Counted from the stretch's first letter, positions 37,365 to 48,143 are shown. The stretch: 64,000 nucleotides of DNA from Aneurinibacillus terranovensis DSM 18919 (GCF_000430625.1 NZ_AUMJ01000019.1:32979-96978), one strand, 5' to 3'. The notes: a model not told the origin generated them from the letters alone. A program made the numbers and translations.

Positions 37365-38108
37365 ATGAGTGAATACATTGTAGGCAAGAATCCGGTGCTT
37401 GAAGCGCTTCGCTCCGGAAGACCGATTAATAAAATATGGATAGCGGAAGGTTCGCAGAAGGGAACGACGGGGCAAGTGATGGTGCTGGCGAAAGAAGCGG
37501 GTGTCACTGTTCAAATCGTTCCCCGCAAAAAGCTGGACCAGGCGGCAGAGGGTGAGAGTCACCAGGGGGTTCTGGCTTTTATTGCTGCACATCAATATGC
37601 AGAAATAGAAGATCTCCTGAGGAGGGCGGAGGAAGCTGGCGAACCACCTTTTCTGATCATACTCGATGAAGTCGAAGACCCACATAATCTGGGATCCGTG
37701 CTTCGCACAGCGGACGCCACCGGAGTGCACGGTGTAATCATACCGAAGAGGCGTTCCGCAGGCCTTACTTCTACCGTTGCCAAAGCATCAGCGGGAGCGA
37801 TTGAATATGTCCCGGTTGCCCGTGTCGTGAATATTGCCCAGACGATTGACCTTTTGAAGGAACGCAATATATGGGTCGTTGGCACAGACGCTTCGGGGAA
37901 AGAAGAGTTCAGAGAGGCGAGATTGGATATGGGGATTGCCCTTGTCATAGGCAGTGAAGGAAAGGGCATGAGTCGGCTGGTCAAAGAAAAATGTGATTTT
38001 ACTGTCCAATTGCCTATGGTGGGACATGTAACATCCCTTAACGCTTCTGTGGCTGCGGCCTTGCTGATGTACGAAGTATACCGGCAGCGTCACCCCCTGT
38101 CCCGCTAA
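37365..38108 (+). CDS. rlmB: 23S rRNA (guanosine-2'-O)-methyltransferase RlmB (YacO)
   Basis: SPOUT/SpoU methyltransferase of 247 residues. N-terminal substrate-binding domain (YIVGKNPVLEAL). Knot motifs: ILDEVEDPHNLGSVLRTADA, LVIGSEGKGMSRLVKEKCD and SLNASVAAALLMYEVYRQ. AdoMet-dependent, acting on the ribosome peptidyltransferase loop. Confidence 0.92.
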   Translation: MSEYIVGKNPVLEALRSGRPINKIWIAEGSQKGTTGQVMVLAKEAGVTVQIVPRKKLDQAAEGESHQGVLAFIAAHQYAEIEDLLRRAEEAGEPPFLIILDEVEDPHNLGSVLRTADATGVHGVIIPKRRSAGLTSTVAKASAGAIEYVPVARVVNIAQTIDLLKERNIWVVGTDASGKEEFREARLDMGIALVIGSEGKGMSRLVKEKCDFTVQLPMVGHVTSLNASVAAALLMYEVYRQRHPLSR

Positions 38109-38190
38109 AAACTTGGCTACTGACAAGCCGCAGGCAATAGCCTTAGTTGCACGTATGCGTGTAAGAAAGGATATCGTTATTACACGCTAA
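38107..38190 (+). repeat. Dispersed intergenic hairpin repeat, copy B (rlmB-rae1)
   Basis: Begins AAAACTTGGCTACTGACAAG at the rlmB stop, continues CAATAGCCTTAGTTGCACGT and ends with GCGTGTAA paired to TTACACGC. Blocks align in order with copy A. Confidence 0.75.
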
Positions 38191-38205
38191 AAAGGGGAAC
38201 GGGGA

Positions 38206-38718
38206 ATGGAAGAAATACTAATCGTTGACGGATACAATGTGATCGGTGATTGGGCGAAGCTGCAGAAAAAGAAAGAAGAAAGCCTGGAGGAAGCACGTGA
38301 CGAGCTTCTTTCCATGCTTGCCGATTATCAGGGGTATACCGGAATACGAATTATCGTTATCTTTGACGCATATAATGTCAAGGGGGTAGGAAAAAGGGTC
38401 AAACAGTATGGAATCGACATCCGCTATACGCGGGAAAAAGAGACCGCCGATGAAATGATTGAACGCCTTGTCCGTGAGTTATCCCACCGCCAGCGGCAAA
38501 TATATGTGGCAACGTCGGATTATACAGAGCAGAGGGTTACATTCGGTTATGGGGCGCTGCGTAAATCGGCCCGTGAACTGTGGAATGATGTAAAGCAGGT
38601 CCGGCGGAATATCAGTGAGAAAGTAGAAGAAACGAAGCAGGGATCTCCGGGCGGCAGGCTTGTGTTGAGTGAAGACTTGCAAAAAATCTTTGAAAAGTGG
38701 CGTCGAGGCGAACATTGA
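38206..38718 (+). CDS. rae1: NYN-domain ribosome-dependent mRNA endonuclease Rae1 (YacP)
   Basis: 170 residues, PIN-like NYN fold: EEILIVDGYNVIGDWAKLQK with the first acidic residues, RIIVIFDAYNVKG, and TREKETADEMIERLV; basic C-terminus. The B. subtilis orthologue cleaves certain mRNAs in the ribosomal A site. Located before sigH as usual. Confidence 0.9.
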   Translation: MEEILIVDGYNVIGDWAKLQKKKEESLEEARDELLSMLADYQGYTGIRIIVIFDAYNVKGVGKRVKQYGIDIRYTREKETADEMIERLVRELSHRQRQIYVATSDYTEQRVTFGYGALRKSARELWNDVKQVRRNISEKVEETKQGSPGGRLVLSEDLQKIFEKWRRGEH

Positions 38719-38723
38719 TTTGG

Positions 38724-38753
38724 TTGACGTTGGAAGATTACATAATGTATAAT
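38724..38753 (+). promoter_or_regulatory. SigA promoter of sigH
   Basis: TTGACG, 18-bp spacer, TATAAT (38748-38753), about 40 bp before the TTG start. Confidence 0.75.
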
Positions 38754-38791
38754 GTCTTTATCTTGCATGCCGCGGGTCGGAGGGATGATGT

Positions 38792-39430
38792 TTGAGCACA
38801 GACCATAACCGATTTGAAATTCTTTACGATGAAGACATCGTAGACCTCATACGTTTGGGCGATAGTGATGCACTGGAATACTTGATTAATAAGTACAAGA
38901 ACTTTGTTCGGGCAAAGGCAAGATCTTATTTTTTAATTGGTGCGGACCGTGAAGATATTGTGCAGGAAGGTATGATTGGCCTGTATAAATCAATTCGGGA
39001 TTTTCGTGGAGACAAGCTTGCTTCCTTCAAAGCATTTGCCGAATTGTGTATTACTCGTCAGATTATCACAGCGATTAAAACGGCGACCAGGCAGAAGCAT
39101 ATTCCGCTGAACTCCTATGTTTCACTGGACAAGCCGATTTATGATGAAGATTCTGATCGTACTTTGCTGGATGTTATCTGTGGAACACGTGCAACGGATC
39201 CTGAGGAGCTTATCATTAACCAGGAAGAATATGATGACATCGAAGATAAAATGAGTGAACTTTTGAGCGATTTGGAACAGCAGGTTCTTTTGCTTTATCT
39301 CGATGGTCGTTCCTATCAGGAAATCGCTGTCGATTTAAGCCGTCATGTGAAATCGATAGATAATGCGCTGCAGCGTGTAAAAAGAAAGCTTGAACGTTAT
39401 CTGGAAGTACGTGAAGTTTCACAGGTATAA
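38792..39430 (+). CDS. sigH: RNA polymerase sigma factor SigH
   Basis: 212 residues: regions 2 (DREDIVQEGMIGLYKSIRDF) and 4 (SYQEIAVDLSRHVKSIDNAL) of the sigma-H type, which drives early sporulation and competence. TTG start behind GGAGGG, own promoter and terminator. It implies a spore former. Confidence 0.95.
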   Translation: MSTDHNRFEILYDEDIVDLIRLGDSDALEYLINKYKNFVRAKARSYFLIGADREDIVQEGMIGLYKSIRDFRGDKLASFKAFAELCITRQIITAIKTATRQKHIPLNSYVSLDKPIYDEDSDRTLLDVICGTRATDPEELIINQEEYDDIEDKMSELLSDLEQQVLLLYLDGRSYQEIAVDLSRHVKSIDNALQRVKRKLERYLEVREVSQV

Positions 39431-39452
39431 CAAATTGATTCTCTATTCACAT

Positions 39453-39478
39453 AACAGGGCAATGGCCCTGTTTTTTTG
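39453..39478 (+). terminator. Terminator of sigH
   Basis: ACAGGGC-AATG-GCCCTGT followed by seven T. Confidence 0.88.
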
Positions 39479-40013
39479 CACCTTTTGCGTCTGTTCGCGT
39501 TCATGTGCTACTGCAACGTATGGGCATAGCCTGAATGTAAATTTCAGAGTCGGTGGTAAACTGTCATTACACTGAGTAACGGGAAGAAAGCAAAAAATAA
39601 AATCGGCCCATTCCATTGCAGACTACCTCTAAAATCTACGTTGACCACGCCTACACGTTGCAGTAGAAGAAGGGAAGAAGGGAAGAAGGGAAGACGTTCG
39701 CAGATGCATTGAAATCCCTTTATTTTTACTTTTTTTCCGCTACCAAGTGCTTCGCTGAAGTTTGGAGGTGCTTTTATGCCCGACTGACTGCATCTTCTAG
39801 CTACCCAGATGTTTCGGGCCGCCTCAGATGGAAGGGAAGCACGGCCGGGTAAGGCTTCTCTGCAAGAGAAAACTCTGCAAAAATAAACGGATTCTGATGA
39901 ATCTTGTACGGATTGGGTGCATTATCGCGTATTAAGCAGCCTTTTAAGGGCAACAATGTTTAGCATGCGATGCTTGGACGTAGTAAATGTTAGAATTGGA
40001 CATCGGATTTTAT
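39479..40013. other. Long spacer sigH-rpmG without recognised gene
   Basis: No convincing coding frame on either strand. It contains a tandem AAGAAGGG repeated three times (about 39668-39695) and a GC-richer stretch (39745-39880) with possible pairing around GGAAGCACGGCCGGGTAAGG. I could not match it to a known riboswitch or RNA. Confidence 0.5.
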
Positions 40014-40042
40014 TTGACACTAAATTTCCATTGTGATAAAGT
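40014..40042 (+). promoter_or_regulatory. SigA promoter of rpmG-secE-nusG
   Basis: TTGACA, 17-bp spacer, TAAAGT. A CCGTGT..ACACGG-TTTT hairpin follows in the leader (about 40052-40073). Confidence 0.65.
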
Positions 40043-40140
40043 ATTGGAGGTAGCCGTGTCATAAACACGGTTTTACTAGATGCTATTATAAAGGATCGGC
40101 GATATAACGCCATGTCTAATTCTGTGGGAGGTGTAACATC

Positions 40141-40290
40141 ATGCGGGTAATTGTGACTTTAGCGTGCACCGAGTGCAAACAACGCAACTATACCACAAAC
40201 AAAAATAAACGTAAGCATCCAGACCGCATTGAGATGAAGAAGCATTGCAAATTCTGCAACGACCATACTCTTCATCGCGAGACTCGCTAG
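40141..40290 (+). CDS. rpmG: Ribosomal protein L33 (bL33)
   Basis: 49 codons from an ATG behind GGGAGGTG: begins [20 protein letters not shown] and ends HRETR. The pairs CTEC and CKFC form the zinc ribbon of the C+ type of L33. It is short but clear, and heads the secE-nusG transcript as in other Bacillales. Confidence 0.93.
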   Translation: MRVIVTLACTECKQRNYTTNKNKRKHPDRIEMKKHCKFCNDHTLHRETR

Positions 40291-40328
40291 GTTAAGTTGA
40301 TGAGCTTGAATGTAATGGGGGGTGCGTT

Positions 40329-40538
40329 ATGAGTTTCATAGAAAAACTCAAACGCGGACCGGCTTTCTTTAAAGAAGCCGTAACCGAATTGAAAAAAGTC
40401 ACCTGGCCAACGCGTAAAGAGCTTATCTCTTACACTTTGGTCGTTATCGTGACGGTTGCAGCACTGGCAATCTTCTTCGCTGTGATTGATTTAGGTATTT
40501 CCCAATTGTTAGGTCTTTTGTTTAAAATCGGGAAATAA
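40329..40538 (+). CDS. secE: Preprotein translocase subunit SecE
   Basis: 69 residues, a single C-terminal membrane helix (YTLVVIVTVAALAIFFAVID) preceded by the conserved amphipathic ELKKVTWPTRKELI. Partner of SecY; adjacent to nusG. Confidence 0.94.
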   Translation: MSFIEKLKRGPAFFKEAVTELKKVTWPTRKELISYTLVVIVTVAALAIFFAVIDLGISQLLGLLFKIGK

Positions 40539-40577
40539 TCGTTAGGGGGGTTAAGGACACCTGTTTGTCCTCAAATC

Positions 40578-41111
40578 ATGGAAAAACACTGGTATGTTGT
40601 TCATACTTATTCAGGTTATGAGAATAAAGTCAAAACAAACCTCGAAAAACGTGTCGAATCGATGGGAATGGAAGATAAGATCTTCCGCGTCATGATTCCG
40701 ACGGAGGAAGAGACCGAAGTGCGTGACGGCAAGAAAAAAGTCGTAACGAAAAAGGTTTTTCCGGGATATGTCCTCGTTGAAATGGCTATGACGGACGATT
40801 CATGGTATGTTGTTCGGAATACACCAGGTGTAACAGGATTTGTTGGTTCGGCAGGTGCGGGCTCAAAGCCAACGCCTCTGCTTCCTGAAGAAGTTGCCTC
40901 GATTATGAAGCAAATGGGTGTGGAAGACAGTGCGCCCCGCGTCGACTTTGTGCTGAAAGAAATGGTCAAAGTAAAAGAAGGGCCGTTTGCCAACATGGTT
41001 GGCTCTATCGAAGAAATTCAGATAGACAAGCGCAAAGTTAAAGTTCTTGTTGATATGTTTGGGAGAGAAACGCCAGTGGAGCTGGATTTCACTCAGGTGG
41101 CTAAATTATAA
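40578..41111 (+). CDS. nusG: Transcription elongation/antitermination factor NusG
   Basis: 177 residues: NGN domain (HWYVVHTYSGYENKVKTNLE, FPGYVLVEMAM) and C-terminal KOW (VKVKEGPFANMVGSIEEIQI). Binds RNA polymerase clamp and links to ribosome or Rho. Confidence 0.95.
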   Translation: MEKHWYVVHTYSGYENKVKTNLEKRVESMGMEDKIFRVMIPTEEETEVRDGKKKVVTKKVFPGYVLVEMAMTDDSWYVVRNTPGVTGFVGSAGAGSKPTPLLPEEVASIMKQMGVEDSAPRVDFVLKEMVKVKEGPFANMVGSIEEIQIDKRKVKVLVDMFGRETPVELDFTQVAKL

Positions 41112-41217
41112 AATAGACTTGAAATACTTTTCCCCATATGGTATTTTCAAATTTGTTTAGGTTTCTCTTAACATAGAAGATTTTCTTTCTTTAGTTCGTT
41201 TTTAGGAGGTGGATTAC

Positions 41218-41643
41218 ATGGCGAAAAAAGTAATTAAAATGGTTAAACTTCAAATCCCTGCAGGGAAAGCAAACCCGGCACCACCGGTTGGTCCTGCGCT
41301 TGGTCAAGCCGGCGTAAACATTATGGGTTTTTGTAAGGAATTCAATGCGCGTACGCAAGAACAGGCCGGTCTTATTATTCCTGTTGAGATTACGGTATTT
41401 GAAGACCGTTCTTTTACGTTTATTACTAAAACTCCTCCGGCAGCTGTTCTGCTTAAAAAAGCGGCAGGTATTGAGTCCGGTTCGAGTGTTCCTAATAAAA
41501 CAAAAGTTGCAACTGTTAAGCGTGATAAAGTTCGTGAAATTGCTGAACTTAAAATGCCTGACCTAAATGCTGCAAACGTTGAGTCTGCTATGCGCATGGT
41601 TGAAGGTACAGCTCGCAGCATGGGTATTACAATCGAAGACTAA
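41218..41643 (+). CDS. rplK: Ribosomal protein L11 (uL11)
   Basis: 141 residues from ATG behind AGGAGGTG; an upstream in-frame GTG is not favoured. [20 protein letters not shown] is the hallmark proline-rich N-terminus that contacts factor-binding 23S rRNA; the C-terminal RNA-binding domain follows. Confidence 0.95.
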   Translation: MAKKVIKMVKLQIPAGKANPAPPVGPALGQAGVNIMGFCKEFNARTQEQAGLIIPVEITVFEDRSFTFITKTPPAAVLLKKAAGIESGSSVPNKTKVATVKRDKVREIAELKMPDLNAANVESAMRMVEGTARSMGITIED

Positions 41644-41763
41644 TTCCCTGCTGAATAAGACAGGTTCTACCGAAGGGGTTGTGTTTGCGGCTTTTTATCC
41701 GTATCGCAACCCTGTTTCGTGGGAGGTAAAACCGCTATTACCACAATGAGGAGGATGTTAGAA

Positions 41764-42459
41764 GTGGCTAAAAAAGGTAAGAATTATGCAGAAGCTGCAA
41801 AGCTTGTTGACCGTACTGCTCTGTACGATGCAAATGAAGCACTTGAACTTGTGAAGAAAGCTTCTAAAGCTAAGTTTGATGAAACTGTTGAGGTAGCTTT
41901 CCGTCTGGGCGTTGATCCTCGTAAAAACGACCAGCAAATTCGTGGAGCTGTTGTGCTTCCGAATGGAACAGGGAAAACGCAGCGCGTGCTCGTATTCGCA
42001 AAAGGCGATAAAGCCAAAGAAGCGGAAGCAGCCGGTGCTGACTATGTAGGTGATGAAGAATACATCAATAAAATCCAACAAGGTTGGTTTGATTTTGATG
42101 TAGTCGTTGCTACACCGGATATGATGGGTACGGTTGGACGTCTTGGCCGCGTGCTCGGACCTAAAGGTTTAATGCCGAACCCTAAGACTGGTACGGTAAC
42201 TTTTGAAGTTGAAAAAGCTGTCAATGAAATTAAAGCAGGTAAAATCGAATACCGTACTGATAAAGCAGGAAATATCCACGCTCCAATCGGTAAAGTTTCT
42301 TTCGATGTTGAGAAACTCGTGGAAAACTTCAACGCTATTACTGATGCGCTTATTAAAGCGAAGCCTGCTGCTGCTAAAGGTGTGTACATGAAGAACATTA
42401 CGGTGAGCTCTACGATGGGCCCTGGTGTTCGCGTGAATGTAGCCGGCGTTGCAAAATAA
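41764..42459 (+). CDS. rplA: Ribosomal protein L1 (uL1)
   Basis: 231 residues from a GTG with AGGAGG 9 bp upstream ([20 protein letters not shown]); a more upstream frame at 41719 adds non-conserved residues. L1 stalk protein and mRNA autoregulator. The rplK-rplA spacer has GGGGTTG..CAACCCT pairing that could be an L1 site (inference). Confidence 0.95.
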   Translation: MAKKGKNYAEAAKLVDRTALYDANEALELVKKASKAKFDETVEVAFRLGVDPRKNDQQIRGAVVLPNGTGKTQRVLVFAKGDKAKEAEAAGADYVGDEEYINKIQQGWFDFDVVVATPDMMGTVGRLGRVLGPKGLMPNPKTGTVTFEVEKAVNEIKAGKIEYRTDKAGNIHAPIGKVSFDVEKLVENFNAITDALIKAKPAAAKGVYMKNITVSSTMGPGVRVNVAGVAK

Positions 42460-42463
42460 TTTG

Positions 42464-42492
42464 TTGACCTGTGCTTTCTAAAATGATATAAT
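42464..42492 (+). promoter_or_regulatory. SigA promoter of rplJ-rplL
   Basis: TTGACC, 17-bp spacer, TATAAT, immediately after rplA. Confidence 0.8.
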
Positions 42493-42498
42493 TTTTCT

Positions 42499-42624
42499 TG
42501 TTGATAAAAGAATATGCCGTTACCGTAGACAGAAGGTGTCAGGTGTGAGCCTAACTTAATTTCCTTCCGAGGTGCTTGAATGATATAAATTCTGAAGCCT
42601 TCGCATGTCTGCGGAGGCTTTTTT
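42499..42624 (+). promoter_or_regulatory. Ribosomal protein L10 leader with terminator
   Basis: CCGTAGACAGAAGGTGTCAG and TTTCCTTCCGAGGTGC match the L10(L12)4-binding leader of Firmicutes. The terminator AAGCCTTCGC..GCGGAGGCTTTTTT at 42595-42624 gives feedback attenuation of rplJ-rplL. Confidence 0.85.
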
Positions 42625-42657
42625 GATGCAAGATCTCATGCTACAGGAGGTGTAAAA

Positions 42658-43155
42658 ATGTCCGTACGTGAAGAAAAAGTACAAACCGTGGGCGAGATTG
42701 TTGAGAAATTCCGCGCAAGCAAAAGCTCAGTTCTAACTGATTACCGCGGATTAAACGTAGCGCAAGTTACCCAACTCCGTAAACTCTGCCGTGAAGCAGG
42801 TGTAGATTTCAAAGTATACAAAAATACGCTGGCTCGCCGTGCTACTGCAGAAGTTGAGTTAACTGAACTTGATCAATACCTTACAGGGCCTACTGCCATT
42901 GCGTTCAGCATGGAAGATGAAATGGCTGCTGCGAAAGTATTGTCTGATTTTGCCAAAACAAACGAAGCGTTGGAAATCAAGGCTGGTGTATTAGAAGGCA
43001 AAGTGATGGATGCTGCGGAAGTGAAAGCTATCGCAAGTCTTCCAAACCGCGAAGGTTTACTTTCTATGCTGCTTAGCGTGCTCCAGGCACCTATGCGCAA
43101 CTTTGCTCTTGCTGTTAAAGCTGTTGCAGATCAAAAAGAAGGCCAAGAGGCCTAA
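42658..43155 (+). CDS. rplJ: Ribosomal protein L10 (uL10)
   Basis: 165 residues: [20 protein letters not shown] near the start, an RNA-binding N-terminal domain and a C-terminal helix that carries L7/L12 dimers. Start behind CAGGAGGTG. Autoregulates through the leader upstream. Confidence 0.95.
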   Translation: MSVREEKVQTVGEIVEKFRASKSSVLTDYRGLNVAQVTQLRKLCREAGVDFKVYKNTLARRATAEVELTELDQYLTGPTAIAFSMEDEMAAAKVLSDFAKTNEALEIKAGVLEGKVMDAAEVKAIASLPNREGLLSMLLSVLQAPMRNFALAVKAVADQKEGQEA

Positions 43156-43185
43156 TTCCATACCCTGTTAGGAGGACTAAATATA

Positions 43186-43551
43186 ATGAGTAAAGAACAA
43201 ATTCTTGAAGCCATTAAAGGCATGTCCGTTCTTGAACTGAATGATCTTGTTAAAGCAATTGAAGAAGAGTTCGGCGTAACTGCTGCTGCTCCTGTAGCTG
43301 TAGTTGGCGGTGCTGCTGGCGGCGCTGCTGAAGCGGAACAAACAGAATTCACAGTTGTGCTTACTAGCGCAGGTGCTTCTAAAATCAACGTTATCAAAGT
43401 GGTTCGCGAAATCACTGGCCTTGGCTTGAAAGAAGCAAAAGCTATGGTTGACGGCGCTCCTGCTAACGTTAAGGAAGGCGCCTCTAAAGAAGATGCAGAA
43501 GCTATGAAAGCTAAGCTTGAAGAAGCTGGCGCATCTGTAGAACTGAAGTAG
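43186..43551 (+). CDS. rplL: Ribosomal protein L7/L12 (bL12)
   Basis: 121 residues, acidic. N-terminal dimer domain, alanine/valine-rich hinge, C-terminal factor-binding domain ([20 protein letters not shown]). Terminator directly follows. Confidence 0.96.
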   Translation: MSKEQILEAIKGMSVLELNDLVKAIEEEFGVTAAAPVAVVGGAAGGAAEAEQTEFTVVLTSAGASKINVIKVVREITGLGLKEAKAMVDGAPANVKEGASKEDAEAMKAKLEEAGASVELK

Positions 43552-43569
43552 TTTGCTATAGACGATAGA

Positions 43570-43601
43570 AAGTCTGGCGCATTTTATGCGTCAGACTTTT
43601 T
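43570..43601 (+). terminator. Terminator of rplJ-rplL
   Basis: AAGTCTGGCGC pairs with GCGTCAGACTT (one G:T), followed by five T. Confidence 0.88.
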
Positions 43602-43720
43602 ATATTTCAACAATGACGAATACTGCAGGTTTGGAGCTCGGCGTACCGGCTTATAATATAGAAGTAATCATAGAAATAAGTATAGAAATCATTAACGATT
43701 TAATAAGAGTGGTGATGTGG

Positions 43721-44320
43721 ATGGAACATTACTTTACGAATCAACCGGAATCCGACAGCAAGGAACAGGCGTTTACTTTTACACTGCGTGGAAGAGAATT
43801 TAAGTTTAAAACCGACAGCGGCGTATTTTCGAAAAACCGCATTGATTTTGGCAGTGTATTGCTTATTGAATCGATGGACATTAGGGACGGAATGGATGTT
43901 CTTGATGTGGGCTGCGGATATGGGCCTATTGGTTTATCGGCGGCTTCTCTTACTCCGCATGGATCGGTAAAAATGTTGGATATCAATGAACGTGCCGTTA
44001 AACTTGCCAATGACAATCTTAAGCTAAACGGAATCACGAATGCATGCGCAATGGTCAGCGATAGGTTTGCCGCTTTGAAAGAGGGGGAAACTTTCGACGT
44101 GATTCTCACCAACCCTCCAATCCGGGCGGGGAAGCAAGTTGTTCATGGTATTTTTGAAGAGGCGAACCGGTTTTTAAAAAGCGGGGGCGCGCTGTGGGTC
44201 GTGATTCAGAAAAAACAGGGAGCGCCTTCCGCATTCGCCAAGCTCACTGAAGAATACTCTTCTGTAGAGGAAGTCGCCAAAAAGAAAGGATATTCTGTTT
44301 TTAAAGCGATAAAAGAATAA
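43721..44320 (+). CDS. ybxB: Class I SAM methyltransferase YbxB (RsmC-like)
   Basis: 199 residues from ATG (MEHYFTNQPES) with GTGGTGATGTGG upstream; the 45-codon extension before it is not family-like. AdoMet motif LDVGCGYGPIGLSAA and catalytic ILTNPPIRAGK of rRNA guanine-N2 methyltransferases. Conserved between rplL and rpoB in Bacillales. Confidence 0.9.
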   Translation: MEHYFTNQPESDSKEQAFTFTLRGREFKFKTDSGVFSKNRIDFGSVLLIESMDIRDGMDVLDVGCGYGPIGLSAASLTPHGSVKMLDINERAVKLANDNLKLNGITNACAMVSDRFAALKEGETFDVILTNPPIRAGKQVVHGIFEEANRFLKSGGALWVVIQKKQGAPSAFAKLTEEYSSVEEVAKKKGYSVFKAIKE

Positions 44321-44579
44321 GTTTTCTTTATTGACTTATAAAAATGATTATGATATCGTTATATAATGCCACTGTAGTGTTGAGGTAGAGAAATAAATTG
44401 CATAAAAAGTCAACCTTTTTTTATTAGGAATTAAGGGAGTAATAACAGGTATGGAAATATTACTTTATGTTAATCATTATATAATATTACGTACCGGTTA
44501 TTCAAAATAATAGTAAAGTCTTCTACATAGGAGACTTTGTTCTTTTTTGTGCAAAAACTCGGTTTGAGAGGTGAATAAG
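44321..44579 (+). other. rpoB leader region
   Basis: 259 bp without a gene. AAAGTCT (44515) pairs with AGACTTT (44532) followed by TTCTTTTTT, a terminator-like hairpin 40 bp before rpoB that could attenuate. TATAAT-like boxes occur near 44362 but no well-spaced -35 was found. Confidence 0.5.
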
Positions 44580-47500
44580 TTGGCAGGTCATCTAATTCAG
44601 AGTGGACGTCATCGCCAGCGTCGCAGTTACGCGAGAATTCAAGAGGTAATGGAATTACCAAACCTGATTGAAATCCAGCAGAAATCATATCAGTGGTTTC
44701 TTGATGAAGGATTGCGGGAAATGTTCCAGGATATTTCTCCAATTCAGGATTTTACGGGGAATCTTGTACTGGAGTTCATTGACTATAGTTTAGGAGAACC
44801 TAAGTATTCCGTCGATGAATCGAAAGAACGAGATGTGACGTATGCTGCTCCACTGCGTGTAAAAGTTCGTCTCATTAACAAAGAAACGGGAGAAGTCAAA
44901 GAACAAGAAGTGTTTATGGGTGATTTCCCGCTTATGACGGAGACGGGTACGTTCGTGATAAACGGAGCTGAGAGGGTTATTGTTAGTCAGCTTGTTCGTT
45001 CTCCCAGCGTGTATTTCAGCACAAAAGTAGATAAGAATGGAAAACAAGCGTATACGGCAACGGTGATTCCAAATCGTGGAGCCTGGCTCGAACTTGAAAC
45101 GGATGCCAAGGATATTATTTATGTCCGTATCGACCGTACAAGGAAAATACCCGTTACGGTTCTTTTGCGTGCTTTAGGATTTGGTACAGATGTAGAAATT
45201 CTCAATCTTCTTGGTGAAGATGAATTTATTAAAAATACACTGGAGAAAGACAATACGGACTCTACGGAGAAGGCGCTGATTGAAATCTACGAAAGATTGC
45301 GCCCGGGTGAGCCGCCTACAGTAGAGAACGCGAAGAGCCTTTTAATCTCACGGTTCTTTGATCCAAAACGATATGATCTGGCAAATGTTGGTCGCTATAA
45401 GATTAACAAGAAGCTACATATCAAAACAAGGCTATATAATCAACGTTTGGCGGAAACGTTGGTTGACGAATCAACCGGTGAAATTATTGCGCAAGCCGGT
45501 GATATTGTGGATCGACGTTTGCTTGACCGGATTCTTCCCTACATTGAAGAAAATGTTGGGTTTGTTAACGTTCGTCCGCGCGGTGGCGTACTGGAAGATG
45601 AGTTCCGTCTTCAGGCGATTAAAATTTTCTCGCCCATCGAGGACGGTAAAGTGATTAAAGTCATCGCAAACGGTATTATTGATAAAACTGTTAAGCACAT
45701 TACGCCGGCTGATATTATTTCGTCTATTAATTACTTTCTTAATCTGCTGCATGGCATTGGTTCAACAGATGATATTGACCATCTTGGCAACCGCCGTTTG
45801 CGTTCGGTCGGAGAACTGCTCCAGAACCAATTCCGCATTGGATTGTCCCGTATGGAACGTGTCGTTCGCGAGCGGATGTCCATCCAAGATGCCAACGCGA
45901 TTACACCGCAGGCTCTTATCAATATCCGTCCGGTGATTGCGTCTATTAAGGAATTTTTCGGCAGTTCACAACTTTCCCAGTTTATGGACCAGACCAATCC
46001 GCTTGCCGAATTAACGCACAAGCGCCGTTTGTCCGCACTGGGACCAGGTGGTCTTACACGGGAACGTGCGGGGTTTGAAGTGCGTGACGTTCATCACTCC
46101 CACTATGGCCGTATGTGTCCGATTGAAACGCCGGAAGGTCCGAACATTGGTCTTATCAACTCATTATCAAGCTATGCAAGAATTAATGAGTACGGCTTTA
46201 TCGAAACGCCGCGCCGTAAGATCGACCCGGAAACCGGACGCGTTACGATGGAAATTGATTACCTGACGGCGGATGAAGAGGATGTATTTAATGTAGCGCA
46301 GGCCAACGCGCCTATCACGGAAGATGGAGAATTCATCAATGAAACGGTTATCTGCCGCCGCCGCGGTGAAATCGTTACGGTTCCGCGCGATAAGGTTGAC
46401 TTCATGGACGTTTCTCCGAGGCAGGTAGTGTCGGTTGCTACCGCGATGATTCCATTCCTGGAAAATGACGACGCAAACCGCGCCCTCATGGGTTCTAACA
46501 TGCAACGGCAGGCCGTACCGCTTCTGATTCCGGAAGCGCCGTTTATCGGTACTGGTATGGAACATAAAGCAGCCAAAGATTCAGGGGTGGCTATCGTTGT
46601 CCGTCATCCGGGTGTGGTGGAACGTGTCACCGCACGTGAAATTTGGGTGCGCCGTCAGGAAGAAGTGGACGGAAAAACAATCATGGGTGATATTGACAAA
46701 TACAAACTTCATAAATTCGAGCGCTCCAATCAGGGGACGTGTATTAATCAGCGCCCGATTATTAAAAAAGGTGAAGTTGTAGAAGTAGGAGATATTATTG
46801 CTGACGGTCCTTCCACCGAAAAAGGGGAATTGGCTCTTGGCCGTAACGTAGTCGTAGCTTTTATGACCTGGGAAGGTTATAACTATGAAGACGCGATTCT
46901 TCTCAGCGAAAAACTCGTAAAAGAAGATGTTTATACTTCGATTCATATTGAAGAATACGAAGCGGAAGCCCGTGATACAAAGCTTGGGCCTGAAGAAATT
47001 ACCCGCGATATTCCGAATGTAGGGGAAGACGCCCTGCGTAACCTCGATGAGCGCGGCATTATCCGCGTGGGGGCGGAAATTAACGATGGCGATATTCTTG
47101 TAGGAAAAGTAACGCCTAAAGGTGTAACTGAATTAACGGCGGAAGAACGCCTCCTGCATGCTATTTTCGGTGAAAAAGCCCGTGAAGTTCGCGATACGTC
47201 CCTTCGTGTGCCACACGGTGGATCCGGTATTATCGTAGACGTTAAAGTGTTTACGCGGGATAACGGAGATGAATTACCGCCGGGTGTCAATCAACTTGTT
47301 CGTGTCTATATTGCGCAAAAACGTAAAATTTCCGTAGGTGACAAAATGGCCGGACGCCATGGTAATAAAGGGGTTATCGCCCGCATTTTGCCGGAAGAAG
47401 ACATGCCGTTTATGCCGGATGGCACACCTGTACAGGTTGTATTGAATCCGCTGGGCGTACCGTCAAGGATGAACATCGGGCAAGCGCTGGAGGTTCACCT

Positions 47501-48107
47501 GGGAATGGCCGCACGGGCTCTCGGTATTCATATCGCTACACCTGTATTTGACGGGGCACGCGAGATGGATGTGTTCGATGCATTGGAAGAAGCAGGCTTA
47601 AGCCGAACCGGTAAAACGATTCTTTTTGACGGGCGTACGGGTGAACCGTTTGACCGCACAGTAACCGTCGGCGTGATGTATATGATTAAGCTGGCGCATA
47701 TGGTTGACGATAAAATTCATGCCCGCTCTACAGGGCCTTACTCACTTGTTACGCAGCAGCCTCTTGGCGGTAAAGCCCAGTTCGGCGGCCAGCGTTTTGG
47801 TGAGATGGAGGTTTGGGCGCTTGAGGCTTATGGAGCAGCCTATACCCTGCAGGAAATTCTTACTGTCAAATCGGATGACGTTGTGGGTCGTGTAAAAACA
47901 TACGAATCCATTGTTAAAGGGGAAAATGTACCGGAACCTGGTGTACCGGAATCCTTTAAAGTTTTAATTAAAGAGTTGCAAAGTTTAGGTATGGACGTGA
48001 AGATACTCTCGGGCGATGAGCAGGAAATCGAGATGCGCGATATCGATGAAGATGAAGATACATCTGGTGAGAAGTTAAACCTGAACTTGAGCGGTACTGA
48101 GGAGTAA
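44580..48107 (+). CDS. rpoB: RNA polymerase beta subunit
   Basis: 1175 residues. TTG start giving [20 protein letters not shown] behind AGAGGTGA; the upstream in-frame GTG lies in that ribosome site. Rif cluster [20 protein letters not shown] looks wild type. Catalytic-site [20 protein letters not shown] and [20 protein letters not shown] present. Followed 36 bp later by rpoC. Confidence 0.97.
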   Translation: MAGHLIQSGRHRQRRSYARIQEVMELPNLIEIQQKSYQWFLDEGLREMFQDISPIQDFTGNLVLEFIDYSLGEPKYSVDESKERDVTYAAPLRVKVRLINKETGEVKEQEVFMGDFPLMTETGTFVINGAERVIVSQLVRSPSVYFSTKVDKNGKQAYTATVIPNRGAWLELETDAKDIIYVRIDRTRKIPVTVLLRALGFGTDVEILNLLGEDEFIKNTLEKDNTDSTEKALIEIYERLRPGEPPTVENAKSLLISRFFDPKRYDLANVGRYKINKKLHIKTRLYNQRLAETLVDESTGEIIAQAGDIVDRRLLDRILPYIEENVGFVNVRPRGGVLEDEFRLQAIKIFSPIEDGKVIKVIANGIIDKTVKHITPADIISSINYFLNLLHGIGSTDDIDHLGNRRLRSVGELLQNQFRIGLSRMERVVRERMSIQDANAITPQALINIRPVIASIKEFFGSSQLSQFMDQTNPLAELTHKRRLSALGPGGLTRERAGFEVRDVHHSHYGRMCPIETPEGPNIGLINSLSSYARINEYGFIETPRRKIDPETGRVTMEIDYLTADEEDVFNVAQANAPITEDGEFINETVICRRRGEIVTVPRDKVDFMDVSPRQVVSVATAMIPFLENDDANRALMGSNMQRQAVPLLIPEAPFIGTGMEHKAAKDSGVAIVVRHPGVVERVTAREIWVRRQEEVDGKTIMGDIDKYKLHKFERSNQGTCINQRPIIKKGEVVEVGDIIADGPSTEKGELALGRNVVVAFMTWEGYNYEDAILLSEKLVKEDVYTSIHIEEYEAEARDTKLGPEEITRDIPNVGEDALRNLDERGIIRVGAEINDGDILVGKVTPKGVTELTAEERLLHAIFGEKAREVRDTSLRVPHGGSGIIVDVKVFTRDNGDELPPGVNQLVRVYIAQKRKISVGDKMAGRHGNKGVIARILPEEDMPFMPDGTPVQVVLNPLGVPSRMNIGQALEVHLGMAARALGIHIATPVFDGAREMDVFDALEEAGLSRTGKTILFDGRTGEPFDRTVTVGVMYMIKLAHMVDDKIHARSTGPYSLVTQQPLGGKAQFGGQRFGEMEVWALEAYGAAYTLQEILTVKSDDVVGRVKTYESIVKGENVPEPGVPESFKVLIKELQSLGMDVKILSGDEQEIEMRDIDEDEDTSGEKLNLNLSGTEE

Positions 48108-48143
48108 AAGGATTAAACCGGGAAGTATTGGGAGGTATGCGCC

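Noticed and set aside
39668..39695. AAGAAGGG repeats as a CRISPR array
   Set aside because: Unit is 8 bp with no spacers; simple tandem repeat only. No CRISPR-like pattern was found anywhere in the window.
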